Below, one piece after another: positions 1-6,625 of a stretch of 10,443 nucleotides of DNA. Below the pieces are notes generated by a model. The model was not told the DNA's origin and did not search any database. It saw only the letters and a list, made by a program, of their open reading frames with translations. Numbering within the stretch: position 1 is the stretch's first letter; each line of letters begins with the position of its first letter. The position numbers were made by a program, and so were the translations under genes. The DNA lies in NCBI GenBank assembly GCA_024276255.1, contig JAJRXO010000113.1, forward strand, positions 1-10,443, read 5' to 3'. This stretch comes from Chloroflexota bacterium (lineage in GTDB: Bacteria > Chloroflexota > Anaerolineae > J102).

Positions 1-278
1 AGCAGGGTTTTGCGGGCCAGCGTACCGATGTTGGTAAAGCGTACGAAGCCGTTGTCCTCGATCTGAGTGACGATGACGCCGATTTCATCCATGTGCGCCG
101 CCACCATAATACGCTTGCCTGAGCCATCGCCGCGCTTGCGCACATACAGGTTACCCATGGCATCGACCCAGCTTTCATCGGCCCAGGCCTCTGTCTCGGC
201 CTGGATGAGTTCGCGGATGGGGTTTTCGAAACCGGAAGGGCCAATGGCCTCGACTAATTTGGGGAGCAAGGTTCTCAC
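1..278 (-). CDS. M42 family metallopeptidase, N-terminal part (cut by left window edge)
   Basis: This is the first 92 or so residues of a third M42 (TET/glutamyl-aminopeptidase/endoglucanase M) protein; the rest lies outside the window. M42 enzymes are cytoplasmic di-metal aminopeptidases that assemble as dodecamers and trim short peptides. Visible are the family's N-terminal signature L-x-E-A-x-G-PSG-x-E (residues 8-18), an MGNL strand (41-44) and the first metal-ligand motif AAHMDEIG with His62 and Asp64. The start is a GTG chosen because AAGGA lies 9 nt upstream and because the family N-terminus begins right there. It starts only 3 nt after the stop of the upstream paralogue, so it belongs to the same operon. 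The other metal ligands cannot be checked. The family call is secure; substrate preference is not visible. Confidence 0.93.
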   Translation of the reverse strand, partial: MRTLLPKLVEAIGPSGFENPIRELIQAETEAWADESWVDAMGNLYVRKRGDGSGKRIMVAAHMDEIGVIVTQIEDNGFVRFTNIGTLARKTL

Positions 279-281
279 AGA

Positions 282-1391
282 TCAGCTTCCTTGTGGTGAA
301 GAGGGGGTCAAAACGGCAGGCAGGTCAGTCATACTGTGACGTAACAGGGCCACACCGTGGTGAAAGTCGCTGAGCTCGGCCACGGCCGCGGGGCCGTGGA
401 TGTAGCGGCAGGGCGTGGAGATGATGCCCGTGGGCATGCCCAGCCAGCGGGCATAGCCGGCGGCATCGGTGCCGCCGATGCCGGGATGTTTGAATTGGGT
501 GGGGATGTTGTGGGCCCGGGCCTGGCGCAAAAAATGTTGCAGCAACAGGGGATGCACAACCACAGAGCCATCGCGCTGGGTGAGAGCAGGCCCATCGCCC
601 AGACGCGTGGTAGGAAAACGTTTTTCGTGTGAGGGGCCGGGCAGGTCGTCGCACACAGTGCCCTCGAGCACGATCACCAGGTCGGGCTGGACGCCCAGAC
701 CGGCGGCCAGTGCTCCCCGCAGGCCGATTTCTTCCTGCACGGTAAACACGGCCGTGATGTCCAGCGGTAGATCATCGGCCATGAGCAGGCTCAGCAAAGC
801 TGCGCATCCCATGCGGTCGTCAAAGGCCTTGCCGGCAATGCGGCCCTGAGGGGGCAACGGATCGTCATCATCCAGCGTTTGCACAGGCCCCAGCATCTGC
901 AATGGCGTATCGAACACGATGCGCTGGCCGGTTTTGACCTTGTTTTTGGCGGCCTTGGCGTCTTTGGCGCCGATATCAATCCGGATGTCTTCAATGTCGG
1001 GTGTCTCCCGATACTCGCTGGCGCTGTGCGCATAGTGGGGCGGACGCAAACATACCACGCCGGGCAGACGTTTGGGCCCCACCAGTACGCTCTTCCCCAC
1101 CAGCGTGCGCAGGTTCACGCCGCCACTGCGGCCTACATGCAGCAATCCCTGATCATCGATCTCGAATATCAACAGGGCCACTTCATCCATGTGTGCGGTG
1201 ATCACGATGCGCAGGGGGCTTTCGTTTTGCCCTTTTTTCTCGGCAATGAGATTGCCCAGGGCGTCGATGCGCAGAGACTGCACGTGGGGATGAATCCAGC
1301 GAGCGATCATATCGCGCACGGGCCCTTCTTCGCCCGGCGGGGCCGGTGTTTCGGTAAGTTGTCTCAGCATGCCCCAGGTGAGCTCAGTCAT
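282..1391 (-). CDS. M42 family metallo-aminopeptidase (second of three tandem paralogues)
   Basis: A 369-residue protein, close to the usual 340-370 of the M42 family. Expected role: cobalt/zinc-dependent removal of N-terminal residues from peptides in the cytoplasm. Motifs in order are TAHMDE (His67, Asp69), GKAFDDR (Asp191 bridging ligand), VQEEIGLRGA (catalytic Glu220, metal ligand Glu221), VLEGT (Glu243 at the position of the fourth ligand, Asp in its sister), GGTDA (306-310) and RYIHGP (His332). All five expected ligand positions are filled. The most divergent parts are the insertion at 113-185, which includes a DDDD stretch at 174-177, and HG where the sister has HS. Its ATG overlaps the stop of the upstream paralogue in an ATGA, and a full AGGAGGT sits 6 nt upstream. 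It is clearly a diverged paralogue, not a recent duplicate of its neighbour. Specificity cannot be read from the sequence. Confidence 0.95.
   Translation of the reverse strand: MTELTWGMLRQLTETPAPPGEEGPVRDMIARWIHPHVQSLRIDALGNLIAEKKGQNESPLRIVITAHMDEVALLIFEIDDQGLLHVGRSGGVNLRTLVGKSVLVGPKRLPGVVCLRPPHYAHSASEYRETPDIEDIRIDIGAKDAKAAKNKVKTGQRIVFDTPLQMLGPVQTLDDDDPLPPQGRIAGKAFDDRMGCAALLSLLMADDLPLDITAVFTVQEEIGLRGALAAGLGVQPDLVIVLEGTVCDDLPGPSHEKRFPTTRLGDGPALTQRDGSVVVHPLLLQHFLRQARAHNIPTQFKHPGIGGTDAAGYARWLGMPTGIISTPCRYIHGPAAVAELSDFHHGVALLRHSMTDLPAVLTPSSPQGS
288..292 (-). promoter_or_regulatory. Ribosome binding site of the third M42 gene
   Basis: Reads AAGGA on the minus strand, 9 nt before the GTG at 276-278, and lies inside the last codons of the preceding M42 gene. 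It supports the GTG start; there is no competing ATG nearby. Confidence 0.7.
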
Positions 1392-2458
1392 GCGGTCACC
1401 TCCTCGAAATCAGGCAAGCGAAAGGCCAGATCATCCACCAGGGCCTGATCGGCTGCGGCCACAAAGGCCGTGAGCAGGCGCACGGTGCGCCGCAGGTCCC
1501 GCAGGTCGGCCACTTCAACCGGACTGTGCATGTTGCGGATGGGCATGCCCACCAGCCCCACGGGGATGCCTCCGGTCGCCACCTGCACCATCCAGGCGTC
1601 CGTGCCGGTATTGCCCGGCAATAGCTCACGCTCATGCGGCAACTCCAGAGTCTCACACATCTCCAGCAATCGGGAGGTAAGACGGGGGTGCAGGTTGGGG
1701 CCCACGCCGATCACAGGCCCACAGCCCAGCGGAAATGATTCGGATTTGGGGACCCCGGGCTGGCGGCCAAATGTGACGTCCAGCACCAGGGCCAGATCGG
1801 GGTGCAGGGCGTACGAGGCGGTCTGGGCGCCCAACAGGTTCATCTCTTCGCCCACAGACGCCACGGCAATGACGTCGCCCGGATGCTGGATGGTCTGTAG
1901 CGCCTTTAATGTGCCGAGGATGGCGGTCAGCGACAATCGGTCATCAAATGCTTTACCGGCGACCCGATCGCCCATCAGCGATAACATGGAGCGCTGAAGC
2001 AGCACCGAGTCACCCACCTGTACCTGGTCGGCCAGTGAATCAGCGTCCAGGCCGGTATCGATCACCAGGTCACCGATGCGGGGCATGCGCTTGCGTTCGG
2101 CAGCATCCATCAGGTGGGGGGGACGATCGCCGACCACACCCACGATCGGCTGGCGACCGTAGACGATCACCATCTGACCCACCAATACCCGGGGATCGTA
2201 GGCGTGTGGTCGAAAGCGCAGGAAGGGCCCCTCGATGGCAGTGACCATCATCGATATCTCGTCCATGTGCGCCATTAGCATCAAACGCGGCCGTGGTTCA
2301 GCAGCGACGCCGTGCTTGATGCCGATCACATTCCACAGATCGTCGATACGCACCTCGTCGCACCACGGGCGCATGATGTCGGCCACCTGGGCGGCGAGGG
2401 CTTCCTCCTTACCCGAGGGGCCAAAAGCTTCCGAGAGCTTTTGCAAAATATCTCGCAT
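1388..2458 (-). CDS. M42 family metallo-aminopeptidase (first of three tandem paralogues)
   Basis: A 356-residue protein of typical M42 length. Signatures in order: L-x-E-AFGPSGKEE (8-19), MAHMDE with His64 and Asp66, GKAFDDR with Asp172, VGEEMNLLGA with catalytic Glu204 and ligand Glu205, LVLDVT with Asp227, GNTGTDAW (282-289) and RNMHSPVEV with His311. The complete set of metal ligands and the general base predicts an active cytoplasmic aminopeptidase. The open frame extends upstream to 2596, but the ATG at 2456-2458 is preferred: AAGGA lies 8 nt before it and the family N-terminus begins there, while the extra 46 residues look like no M42 sequence. It heads a three-gene M42 operon preceded by a 296-nt intergenic region that contains a plausible promoter. 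The VATGG stretch (293-297) between the GTDA motif and the last His is normal for the family. Confidence 0.96.
   Translation of the reverse strand: MRDILQKLSEAFGPSGKEEALAAQVADIMRPWCDEVRIDDLWNVIGIKHGVAAEPRPRLMLMAHMDEISMMVTAIEGPFLRFRPHAYDPRVLVGQMVIVYGRQPIVGVVGDRPPHLMDAAERKRMPRIGDLVIDTGLDADSLADQVQVGDSVLLQRSMLSLMGDRVAGKAFDDRLSLTAILGTLKALQTIQHPGDVIAVASVGEEMNLLGAQTASYALHPDLALVLDVTFGRQPGVPKSESFPLGCGPVIGVGPNLHPRLTSRLLEMCETLELPHERELLPGNTGTDAWMVQVATGGIPVGLVGMPIRNMHSPVEVADLRDLRRTVRLLTAFVAAADQALVDDLAFRLPDFEEVTA
1398..1404 (-). promoter_or_regulatory. Strong ribosome binding site of the second M42 gene
   Basis: AGGAGGT on the minus strand, 6 nt before the ATG at 1389-1391 and embedded in the 3' end of the upstream gene. 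It is the strongest Shine-Dalgarno match I saw in the window. It implies independent initiation in addition to any coupling through the 4-nt overlap. Confidence 0.75.
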
Positions 2459-2466
2459 GAAACAGA

Positions 2467-2471
2467 TCCTT
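2467..2471 (-). promoter_or_regulatory. Ribosome binding site deciding the start of the first M42 gene
   Basis: AAGGA on the minus strand with an 8-nt spacer to the ATG at 2456-2458. It favours this start over the longer open frame that reaches 2596. Confidence 0.7.
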
Positions 2472-2540
2472 GAAGGGAAATGGCTGTAAGCAGCCCTGCT
2501 GAATGACTGCGTTCGTCGATGAGGATGAAACTGACGGGCT

Positions 2541-2556
2541 GCGTATTGCGTATTGC
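2541..2556. repeat. Short direct repeat GCGTATT x2
   Basis: GCGTATTGCGTATTGC: a 7-nt unit (GCGTATT) in tandem twice, ending in a further GC. It lies beside the twin dyads in the M42 leader. It is short enough to be chance. Confidence 0.35.
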
Positions 2557-2559
2557 ATT

Positions 2560-2590
2560 CTCGCTCAGCGAGGGTCTCGCTTTTGAGCGA
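2560..2590. repeat. Twin short dyads in the leader of the M42 operon
   Basis: Two adjacent inverted repeats. Positions 2560-2572 read CTCGCTCAGCGAG, a perfect dyad around one base (a 5-bp stem with a 3-nt loop if folded). Positions 2577-2590 read TCGCTTTTGAGCGA, a 5-bp stem with a 4-nt loop. The half-sites TCGCT/AGCGA are the same in both dyads, so this could be a repeated operator or two small hairpins in the 5' leader, about 100-130 nt before the first M42 start codon. Function is unknown. Confidence 0.5.
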
Positions 2591-2664
2591 AAGCATCTTT
2601 TGTGCGCCATTAGTTAAATCGGAGACCGGGAGACCTGGGGATGAGTTGCGTCTAACAATTCGGC

Positions 2665-2706
2665 CTGGTTAACAGGTTTCCCAGTTTCCTGGTTTTCAGG
2701 TTTAAC
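2665..2706. repeat. Degenerate tandem repeat, consensus near AGGTTTCC
   Basis: Five head-to-tail units of 7-9 nt on the plus strand: TGGTTAAC, AGGTTTCCC, AGTTTCC, TGGTTTTC and AGGTTTAAC. On the minus strand they read as AAACCTG/AAACCAG units, with small dyads such as CCAG-GAAA-CTGG. The array lies between the flippase stop and the M42 leader. A related string (TAAACCGGAAAACCAGG) occurs at 9740-9756 in the other long intergenic region. Confidence 0.55.
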
Positions 2707-2715
2707 AATCTATTT

Positions 2716-2744
2716 AGCATAGCACGCAGATAACGGACTGGCAA
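2716..2744 (-). promoter_or_regulatory. Putative sigma70-type promoter of the M42 operon
   Basis: On the minus strand TTGCCA (2739-2744, 5 of 6 matches to TTGACA) is followed after exactly 17 nt by TATGCT (2716-2721, 4 of 6 matches to TATAAT, keeping the key A2 and T6). It starts 11 nt below the flippase stop. A transcript would begin near 2709 and have a leader of about 250 nt containing the GGTTTCC repeat and the twin dyads. This was found by eye only and the host sigma-factor consensus is unknown. Confidence 0.45.
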
Positions 2745-2754
2745 AATGGCAGGG

Positions 2755-3762
2755 CTACGATTCAGACTGCGGGCCCGCCACCCGCCGGGCCCGTCGCAGC
2801 AGCCACATACCGCCAAACAGCACCGGCACCACCAGCACCAGGGCATGCAGCAGCAGGGCGTAGGCCAGGGCCGGTGCGCCATCGATCCCAACCAGATGCA
2901 GGGCGACCACGGTCAGGGCCTCGAATACACCCAATTGCCCGGGTGCCACGGGAATGCTGACGCCGCCGTAGATAATGATGAGCACCAGGGCGGCATAAAG
3001 GAGGCTGGGCGGCAGGTCGAAGGCGCGCAGGAGCAGGACATTGGTGAGGATCGCCGTCCCCCATACTGCCAACGACCACAACAACAACTGCGGCAATTTG
3101 CGCCATTCACGCAGGGCCGTGAGCCCGTTGAGCAGGCGGTGCAAGAATCCCGCCCAGCGCTGGAACACAGGATAACGCCGTCCCAGGCCCTGTAAAACGC
3201 GCTCCAGCCATGGGAGGGCCAGTATTAGGCCCACCCAAACGCTACTGACCGCCAACGCCAGCAGGAACATCTGCAGGGGGCTGGTGTGTACGCTGGGCGG
3301 CAGGACGATAAAGGGCAGCACCAGCGCCGCCACCAGGCCTGTGAGGATGAGATCAACCAGTTTTTCGGCGCCGATGGTGCCCAGGGTGGCGGCGGTGCTG
3401 GCCCCGCGATCGCGGCCCATGAAATAGGCGCGGAATATGTCGCCGCTGCGAAACGGCAGCACCATGTTCATCAATTGGCCAGCCATGAGGATGCCGAAGG
3501 TCTGTAAACGGCCGGGGGTTGGTTGATCGGTGGGGAAAAGCAGCCGCCAGCGAAAAGTCTTGGTGATGCTGTTCAGAAGCACGCTGCCCAGGGCAGCGCC
3601 GACCCACAGGGGCTGCGCCTGCGCCAACGCCTGCAGGGTGGCCCGGCCATCGATATTGCGCAGCAATACCAGCAGGAGGCCGATGGCAATGATCAGTCCC
3701 AGGCCGATCTGCCACCACCAGTGCCTGCGGGCAAACAATGCTGTCAGGGGCGTATCACTCAT
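2755..3762 (-). CDS. LPG_synthase_TM / UPF0104 flippase-like membrane protein
   Basis: A 335-residue integral membrane protein with roughly eight hydrophobic segments (about 18-35, 52-68, 86-103, 127-155, 162-184, 226-246, 253-282, 296-323). Diagnostic motifs of the UPF0104/YbhN/MprF N-terminal family (PF03706) are present: NMVLPFRSGDIFRAY (99-113), GAEKLVDL (131-138) and PVAPGQLGVFEAL (271-283). Relatives are MprF-type lipid flippases and AglD-like proteins acting on lipid-linked sugars, so translocation or handling of a glycolipid is inferred. There is no cytosolic MprF synthase domain. The start is placed at the ATG 3760-3762, with GAGGA 8 nt upstream; the ATG at 3769-3771 would sit directly against that site. 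The gene overlaps the glycoside hydrolase by 8 nt and ends the glycan operon. The exact substrate is unknown. Confidence 0.93.
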   Translation of the reverse strand: MSDTPLTALFARRHWWWQIGLGLIIAIGLLLVLLRNIDGRATLQALAQAQPLWVGAALGSVLLNSITKTFRWRLLFPTDQPTPGRLQTFGILMAGQLMNMVLPFRSGDIFRAYFMGRDRGASTAATLGTIGAEKLVDLILTGLVAALVLPFIVLPPSVHTSPLQMFLLALAVSSVWVGLILALPWLERVLQGLGRRYPVFQRWAGFLHRLLNGLTALREWRKLPQLLLWSLAVWGTAILTNVLLLRAFDLPPSLLYAALVLIIIYGGVSIPVAPGQLGVFEALTVVALHLVGIDGAPALAYALLLHALVLVVPVLFGGMWLLRRARRVAGPQSES

Positions 3763-5128
3763 TCGTTGCATCCTCGGTACGCGCTATCCAGATAACCACC
3801 GGGTCCTGCGTGATCGTGAGCGTGATGCGACCATCGGTCTGCCCGTCGGCATCGTCGGGGCTGCCATCGCGCACGAGCTGGCTGCGGGCCAACCTGTCGA
3901 CCACCCGAATGCTGTCGGCAACCAGGGTCATCGATACAGACTCACCCTCGCTCCAGGCAATGATAGCATCTTCCTCTCTGTGCTGGAAACGATACGCATG
4001 CCCCGGTAATGGGATATCGATGCGTCCGGCATAACGGCCGCCCTGCAAGGCAGGTGTAACCGCGGTATAGGCATACAGGCCGGGCTGAGGATACAGGTTG
4101 GCCGACAGCAGGCCGTAGTCGTAAGGTTCATTCGGCTTGTCAACAGCCGTGAACCAGATGATGGGGGCCAGTTCGGCCATGCGGGCATGGGTCAACGCCG
4201 GCGCCACGAAACGGGCGGTCAATATCTCGCTATAGACCAATCCGTCCTCGTCAGGTCCACGAGTGGGGCGACCGATCTCCGTGAGCGCCAGGGGCACGTC
4301 GATGCCATAGCGCCTCAGCTCGCTGCGCAAATACGCGGCTTTTCCGGCCACGCCAGGGCCAAAAGCCTGCCAGCGCTCGGCAAAGGCCGGATAGTAGTGA
4401 AACGCCAGGCGATCAAAATAGTCGCCCGCACCGGCTGCCAGGGCATCATCCAGAAAGGCCGGATCGAAACGCCCTCCCTCGTCGACGAAAAAATCGTATG
4501 AGATGCCGCCAAACAACACGATGGCCTCTGGATCGGCCTCTTTGATGGCCGTGTAGGCCAGGCGCAGGCTGTCGGCATATCGGGCGCCGCGGGTGCCGAA
4601 ACAATAGCCCTGCGGACCAAAGATGCTGTCGGGCTCATTGTAGATCTCCCACAGGCGTACGTTGTAGGGCGCACGGCTGTATCGCCGCACCAGATCCCGC
4701 AGGAAACGTTGGAAGTCGGCCTCGTATTGGGGATAAATGGGGCCGCAGAAGGTATCGGACGCCCAGTCGGCATTTCCGCCCAGCAGGAAGATCACCTCGA
4801 GGCCGGCGCGACGTGCAGCCAGCAGGAGATCATCCGTTGCCTGCCAGTGGTAGGTTGGGGGATCGGTACGCTGTGGCTCGATGGCGTTCCAGCTGAACCA
4901 CGAGCGCGTCCAGCGGGCGCCGGCGGCATAGAGTGTGGTGGGGGCCGCGGTCTGGATATCGTCTGCGGGATAGAGATACACGCCGATGGGGGTGTCGGTA
5001 AGGTTGGCGGGTCCAATGGCGACAGGAGCATGCACCGGTGTGGTCTGCCAGGCAACCGGCATGGTGCAGGCGGCCAGCAGGAGCACGCACAGACCCAATA
5101 ACCCGGGCAGGTAAACAACGGTTCTCAT
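3755..5128 (-). CDS. Lipoprotein clan GH-A glycoside hydrolase (GH39/GH5-like TIM barrel)
   Basis: A 457-residue exported protein. The N-terminus MRTVV followed by a hydrophobic stretch (5-19) and the lipobox LLAAC with Cys21 predicts a signal-peptidase II lipoprotein anchored on the outer face of the membrane. The barrel (about 47-355) has the clan GH-A acid/base motif EIYNEPD (Glu165) and a strand-7 nucleophile LALTEIGRP (Glu284), 119 residues apart, plus HYYP (244-247) and IIWFTAVD (323-330). A beta-rich tail follows (about 365-450), as in GH39-type enzymes. Retaining hydrolysis of a glycosidic bond is expected; the sugar is not predictable. The ATG at 5126-5128 forms an ATGA overlap with the upstream glycosyltransferase stop. 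The longer frame to 5167 would put 13 residues before the signal peptide and is disfavoured. Sitting inside a glycan-assembly operon, it may trim the product. Confidence 0.88.
   Translation of the reverse strand: MRTVVYLPGLLGLCVLLLAACTMPVAWQTTPVHAPVAIGPANLTDTPIGVYLYPADDIQTAAPTTLYAAGARWTRSWFSWNAIEPQRTDPPTYHWQATDDLLLAARRAGLEVIFLLGGNADWASDTFCGPIYPQYEADFQRFLRDLVRRYSRAPYNVRLWEIYNEPDSIFGPQGYCFGTRGARYADSLRLAYTAIKEADPEAIVLFGGISYDFFVDEGGRFDPAFLDDALAAGAGDYFDRLAFHYYPAFAERWQAFGPGVAGKAAYLRSELRRYGIDVPLALTEIGRPTRGPDEDGLVYSEILTARFVAPALTHARMAELAPIIWFTAVDKPNEPYDYGLLSANLYPQPGLYAYTAVTPALQGGRYAGRIDIPLPGHAYRFQHREEDAIIAWSEGESVSMTLVADSIRVVDRLARSQLVRDGSPDDADGQTDGRITLTITQDPVVIWIARTEDATNE
3771..3775 (-). promoter_or_regulatory. 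Ribosome binding site of the flippase-like gene
   Basis: GAGGA on the minus strand, 8 nt before the ATG at 3760-3762 and inside the end of the hydrolase gene. It decides between two in-frame ATGs 9 nt apart, in favour of the downstream one. Confidence 0.65.
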
Positions 5129-6588
5129 GGGCACACATCCAGGGGAAACGCTGATTCCAGGCTCCATAGGGTCTCGCGAGAGGGTAGCGGAGGATCAGGC
5201 GGCGGCGATAGCGCGTGCAGGCGGCGACGATAATGTAACAACGTAACGCCGCCGGCATCAGAACGATCGAGAAACTCGTAGCGGGCAAAGAACTCCGTAG
5301 GCATCAGCTCCAGGAAATGGCGATAGGGCCCGTCAGTCACGATCAACCATAGTTCTCCGCCGGGTGCGGGTTGCAACTGCGGCAACCGCGGAAGCTGGCT
5401 ACTGAGCAGCGGCGCCCACAGCAACCCCTGACCAGTTGCTGTCCGAAGCTGGCGATCATAATACGTCACGGACGTCACCGCCCATTCATCCACCCACAAC
5501 GGCGCATCCGGACTGTGCTCAACCAGATCAGTCAGCACCAGCCGCCACGATTCGCGCTGGGGCATGGGTAAGATCACGACAGCCAGGGCCACGCTGAGGG
5601 CGAGCACCAGCGCAGGCAGGATGCGGGGCAGACGTTGCAGGGCGTAGGCGCTGGCCAGGGCCATGAGGGGCAACAGGGCCACCCACTGCCGCTTCAATGA
5701 AACCATACGCGGCACGGCCATGAACGCCATCCAGCCCAGCCACACAGCCAGCACAGTCCACCAGACCAACCGCCATGATCGCAGGCGGGGGAAGCGCTGC
5801 CAGGACCAGGCGATCGCCAGGCCGGAAACGGCCAGCACCAACATGACAGTTTGAATCACATCATTGGCCTGAGCAGGTGAGATCTGCAAGCCAAGGCGAT
5901 TGAGTTGCACAGCCAGGGTGAAAGCCTGAAAGCTGGTCGCCACTGCTGAGCGATGCGCAGCGTCAAACCACAGCAACAATGAGCCGGCGCCGACCAGCAA
6001 TTGCCAGGCGATCCAGTTGCGACGATGGGGCGCGCCGGCGGCCAGCCATATCATCTGCAGGGCAAAGAGGGGCAGGATGGCCGTGTAATCCACGCCCAGC
6101 GCCAGCAGGGCCAGCGCCGTATAACTGAGCCCCAACAGCAGGCGCCGGCGCGCGTTCTGGGCGTTATCCGGCAAACGAATGAGTCGCCAGCCCAGCAGCA
6201 CAGCGGCCAGCGCCACGGTGCCAGCCAGTGTGTACATGCGGGCTTCGGCGGCATACCACAACTGCAGGGGATGCAGGGCCAGCAACAACGCTGCAAAGGT
6301 TGCCGTGCGTTCCCTCAGGCCCATCTCGCGCCCCAGGCGATAGATGAGGGCGGTGCTGAGCACGGCTGCAGCCAGCGATGGCCAGCGCAGCCACCATTCC
6401 TGCTCGCCTGCCATCATCCAGGCCTTGAGCAGCGCATAATATCCCGCGGGATGGGGATCACACAGGCGCTGCCATAAATCGGCCAGGGGCCAACGGCCAA
6501 AGTACACACTGGTGGCCTCGTCGCTCCATAGCGAATTGCCGAAGCGAAACAGGGGCAACATGAGGGCCAGCAGCAAAATGCCGGGCAT
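5125..6588 (-). CDS. GT39/PMT-2-like membrane glycosyltransferase (GT-C fold)
   Basis: A 487-residue polytopic membrane protein. GT-C enzymes of this type transfer a sugar from a polyprenyl-phosphate donor at the outer membrane face. The family pattern is clear: an acidic pair in the first outer loop, LWSDEATS (Asp23, Glu24), then DPHPAGYY (44-51) and AAEARMYTL (113-121), followed by repeated hydrophobic helices to about 340. A soluble tail (about 345-457) probably faces outside. It ends in a Pro-rich stretch (462-470). The frame is open up to 6732, but that part overlaps the upstream gene by 107 nt and resembles its shadow. The first hydrophobic helix begins right at the chosen ATG (6586-6588), although no Shine-Dalgarno site is seen there, so the start is the weakest part of this call. 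The stop overlaps the next ATG in an ATGA. Acceptor and donor sugars are unknown. Confidence 0.88.
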   Translation of the reverse strand: MPGILLLALMLPLFRFGNSLWSDEATSVYFGRWPLADLWQRLCDPHPAGYYALLKAWMMAGEQEWWLRWPSLAAAVLSTALIYRLGREMGLRERTATFAALLLALHPLQLWYAAEARMYTLAGTVALAAVLLGWRLIRLPDNAQNARRRLLLGLSYTALALLALGVDYTAILPLFALQMIWLAAGAPHRRNWIAWQLLVGAGSLLLWFDAAHRSAVATSFQAFTLAVQLNRLGLQISPAQANDVIQTVMLVLAVSGLAIAWSWQRFPRLRSWRLVWWTVLAVWLGWMAFMAVPRMVSLKRQWVALLPLMALASAYALQRLPRILPALVLALSVALAVVILPMPQRESWRLVLTDLVEHSPDAPLWVDEWAVTSVTYYDRQLRTATGQGLLWAPLLSSQLPRLPQLQPAPGGELWLIVTDGPYRHFLELMPTEFFARYEFLDRSDAGGVTLLHYRRRLHALSPPPDPPLPSRETLWSLESAFPLDVCP

Positions 6589-6625
6589 CCAGCGCCCGGA
6601 GTGCTTCAGAAAATCGGGGTGGCGT

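Larger units (their letters stand above)
2459..2754. other. Intergenic region between flippase and M42 operon
   Basis: 296 nt without a supportable gene. In the direction of transcription it holds the putative promoter, the degenerate GGTTTCC array, a GGAGACC doublet (2621-2635), twin dyads, the GCGTATT repeat and the Shine-Dalgarno site of the first M42 gene. I see no convincing intrinsic terminator (no stem followed by a T-run) after the flippase gene, so readthrough from the glycan operon into the peptidase operon is possible. Confidence 0.6.

Noticed and set aside
282..1391. Second M42 protein inactive because Asp is replaced by Glu at the fourth metal-ligand position
   Set aside because: Glu at this position (LEGT motif) is a common natural variant in M42 proteins, and all other ligands plus the catalytic Glu220 are intact.
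2459..2596. 46-residue N-terminal extension of the first M42 protein
   Set aside because: No family similarity, and it would cover the leader dyads. The ATG at 2458 has AAGGA at good spacing and begins at the canonical M42 N-terminus.
2577..2600. Hairpin followed by a short T-run, read as a plus-strand terminator
   Set aside because: No plus-strand gene precedes it. The stem is 5 bp, and CTTTT comes several bases after it, so an intrinsic terminator is not supported.
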